Of a DNA stretch of 64,000 nt, positions 62,595-64,000 are shown in pieces. The notes beneath the pieces are model-generated. The model was not told where the DNA came from and made no database searches. It saw nothing but the letters and a program-made list of their open reading frames with translations. Made by a program: the position numbers and the translations under genes. Each line of letters begins with the position of its first letter. Within the stretch, counting starts at the first letter, position 1. The stretch is from JAGVSV01 sp040766135 (lineage in GTDB: Bacteria; Bacillota; Clostridia; Christensenellales; Aristaeellaceae). The DNA is taken from the NCBI GenBank assembly GCA_040766135.1, contig JAXGRA010000006.1:84226-148225 (forward strand). The letters run 5' to 3'.

Positions 62595-63644
62595 TTATTG
62601 CGGATTATTGACCAAATAAAGTGATGTGCCGGTTGCAACTGTGCCATCCGTGATTTCGTGATCCATGAGAAGTTCCTCCTGCGTAAGCATGAAGCAGCTG
62701 TTCCATCCCCGGCTGCCGGGCAAGCCAAATTCATCACTCCATGTAATATCCAAATAATAGGTACCAGAATCCAGCTTTACGATATTCCACATATGGGATG
62801 CATTGCCGCTGGAACGACCCTCCACAGTTTTACACCACAGGTTTGCTTTTTGACAAAGATACAGAAATCCCCTTGAATACCCTTGGCAAATGGAATGGCC
62901 GCCTAAAATAGAGCCATATGCGGTTCCAATTTGCCATCCCTCGGTCTTTTCATAGTCATAGGATGTAATCAGCGAAATAACCGCAGCTAAATAACGGTAT
63001 TTATCATAGGTGGAAAAATCATCCGGCATGCGCTCTATGATACGGTTACTAACCGCATCAAAGCGCTGCAATTCTTGCCGGAGCATGGCTGGATCGGCCA
63101 TTTGCAATCCTTTGCCCCCTGGCATAAAATAGCGGGCTTCCAGTGCAATGGTTCTATTATCCTCATTTACCTCATACAACATAAAGTAATTTTCAATTTC
63201 GGGATAGTCGGTTTTTATAGCACCATATACATTCAAGGCCATGTCCATGCCTTCGTATCCATACTGCTTAGCGGTATAGGAGTAGGGGATAAGATGCTGC
63301 GCGTTTGCAAGCATTTCATCATACATGGCTTTCTCTTCCAGGCTCAGGCTATCATAAAGAAGCTTGGGCTCATAATCAAATGAAACGCTGGAATGCTGCT
63401 GGCGATCGCTCTCAATCAGCGCAAGGGCTTCATCAATATATGGGTCAACAAACGCAATAGCGTCCTGTACAGGTGGAGGAAGAGGCGCAGACTCCGTTGG
63501 GAGTTTGCCTGCTTTTGCTGAAGGTATCAGCTTCAACTCTAAACCGTTGGAAAATATAAGAGCGTTCAAGGCAAATATCACTGATAAAACAACATAAATT
63601 GGCCGTCTGATTTTACGGATCAGTTCTCTTGTCCAAAGGTACAT
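62595..63644 (-). CDS. Membrane-anchored transglutaminase-like protein
   Basis: A 349-residue protein with an N-terminal membrane helix (about residues 15-33) and an external transglutaminase-like (papain-fold) domain. The likely triad is Cys253 in GGHSICQGYSRG, His284 in SHMWNI and Asp299 in YYLDITWSD. Such domains act as peptidases or crosslinkers; the bacterial substrates are mostly unknown. There is a Pro-rich linker PLPPPVQ after the helix. Start is ATG at 63644, with AAGGAGAAA upstream. Confidence 0.85.
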   Translation of the reverse strand: MYLWTRELIRKIRRPIYVVLSVIFALNALIFSNGLELKLIPSAKAGKLPTESAPLPPPVQDAIAFVDPYIDEALALIESDRQQHSSVSFDYEPKLLYDSLSLEEKAMYDEMLANAQHLIPYSYTAKQYGYEGMDMALNVYGAIKTDYPEIENYFMLYEVNEDNRTIALEARYFMPGGKGLQMADPAMLRQELQRFDAVSNRIIERMPDDFSTYDKYRYLAAVISLITSYDYEKTEGWQIGTAYGSILGGHSICQGYSRGFLYLCQKANLWCKTVEGRSSGNASHMWNIVKLDSGTYYLDITWSDEFGLPGSRGWNSCFMLTQEELLMDHEITDGTVATGTSLYLVNNPQ

Positions 63645-63797
63645 GGCATATTTCTCCTTGAATTTAATGTCTGCTTTGTGGAGTGTCCATGATATAAGTG
63701 CTCCACATGTTCAATATAACATAAAACGTCGATATTTCTAACTACATAGTTTGTTTTCGATGTACTCCAGCGCCTTGGGGTTGGCGTTTTGCACTTT

Positions 63798-64000
63798 CTA
63801 CCGAAATTGCAGGAAAGCTTGGCTATACGCCCTTGCGGATAGGAAAACCACCGCCGCCAGCAGCATATACGGCGCGCTGAGTGATTGACGCGCCACGCTG
63901 TCGATCACCCTTTTTTGAATCACCGGAATAAGCGCCGCGAATACTGCGTTGAAAAGCGAGGTGAAAATCATGACCGCGAACAGGGTTTTCTGTTTTTCAG
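63798..64000 (-). pseudogene. ABC-exporter membrane-domain fragment, truncated
   Basis: Read inward from the right edge, the frame gives about 67 residues (KTLFAVMIFTSLFNAVFAAL, then IPVIQKRVIDSVA) ending at a TAG at 63798-63800. This matches the first two membrane segments of ABC half-exporters, in which a P-x-x-x-x-x-I-I-D-x-V motif follows the first helix, as in the protein at 23687 (GGFLPILQKHIIDDAI). The rest of such a protein is absent downstream, so it is a remnant or a truncated gene continuing beyond the window on its 5' side. Confidence 0.5.

Noticed and set aside
1..64000. CRISPR arrays, tRNA or rRNA genes
   Set aside because: No regularly spaced repeats, no cloverleaf with CCA or T-arm consensus, and no rRNA core sequence noticed on either strand.

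Overview
The window reads as a chromosomal segment of a low-to-moderate-AT member of the Bacillota, Clostridia-like. The grounds are the gene order prfA-prmC-yqhQ-rpmE, the rplM-rpsI pair, a fabT-fabH-acpP-fabK-fabD-fabG-fabF-accB-fabZ-accC-accD-accA operon with FabK rather than FabI, a CdaA/CdaR c-di-AMP module, AGGAGG ribosome sites, frequent TTG/GTG starts, and many exported SH3b and SdrD-B proteins with no outer-membrane genes. No tRNA, rRNA or CRISPR array was seen. The species cannot be named from the sequence.

Layout. 1-12.7 kb: carbohydrate region. It holds a GH2 beta-mannosidase-like enzyme cut by the window edge, an exported protein of unknown function, a sugar ABC importer (binding protein plus two permeases, no ATPase), uppP, and a compact four-gene operon (ThuA-like, alpha/alpha-barrel, beta-helix, UroD-like). 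12.7-19.2 kb: minus-strand block of exported or membrane proteins (including one with an HExxH motif) followed by the translation genes prfA, prmC, yqhQ and rpmE. 19.3-27.2 kb: mobile-element-rich stretch with two IS30-family copies (one frameshifted, one intact, each with a 15-bp direct repeat), an IS66-family element whose transposase carries an in-frame amber codon, a hairpin-ended IS200/IS605-like remnant, the rplM-rpsI operon, and an unusual AT-richer ABC exporter.

27.2-35.6 kb: an overlapping operon cdaA-cdaR-proline-rich membrane protein-rsmF-like methyltransferase, then a ~1180-residue SdrD-B repeat protein and a nitroreductase. 35.6-36.1 kb: tadA, divergent from the nitroreductase with 17 bp between starts. 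36.3-46.7 kb: complete type II fatty-acid synthesis operon headed by a FabT-like MarR repressor and ending in a DegV/FakB-like lipid-binding protein. Two related palindromes (at the fabT promoter and at the 3' end of fabH) are the likely repressor sites, so initiation, elongation, malonyl-CoA supply and perhaps exogenous fatty-acid use appear to be controlled together.

46.9-64 kb: a glutaminase-A-like/DUF4965 enzyme, a LuxR-type regulator, and a run of exported proteins. These are a tandem-repeat protein, two paralogous SH3b proteins, a DUF1254/DUF1214 lipoprotein, a frameshifted alkylsulfatase-like protein, a UshA-like 5'-nucleotidase, two tandem paralogues with near-identical C-terminal halves (one frameshifted), an exported protein, a membrane-anchored transglutaminase-like protein, and a truncated ABC-exporter remnant at the right edge.
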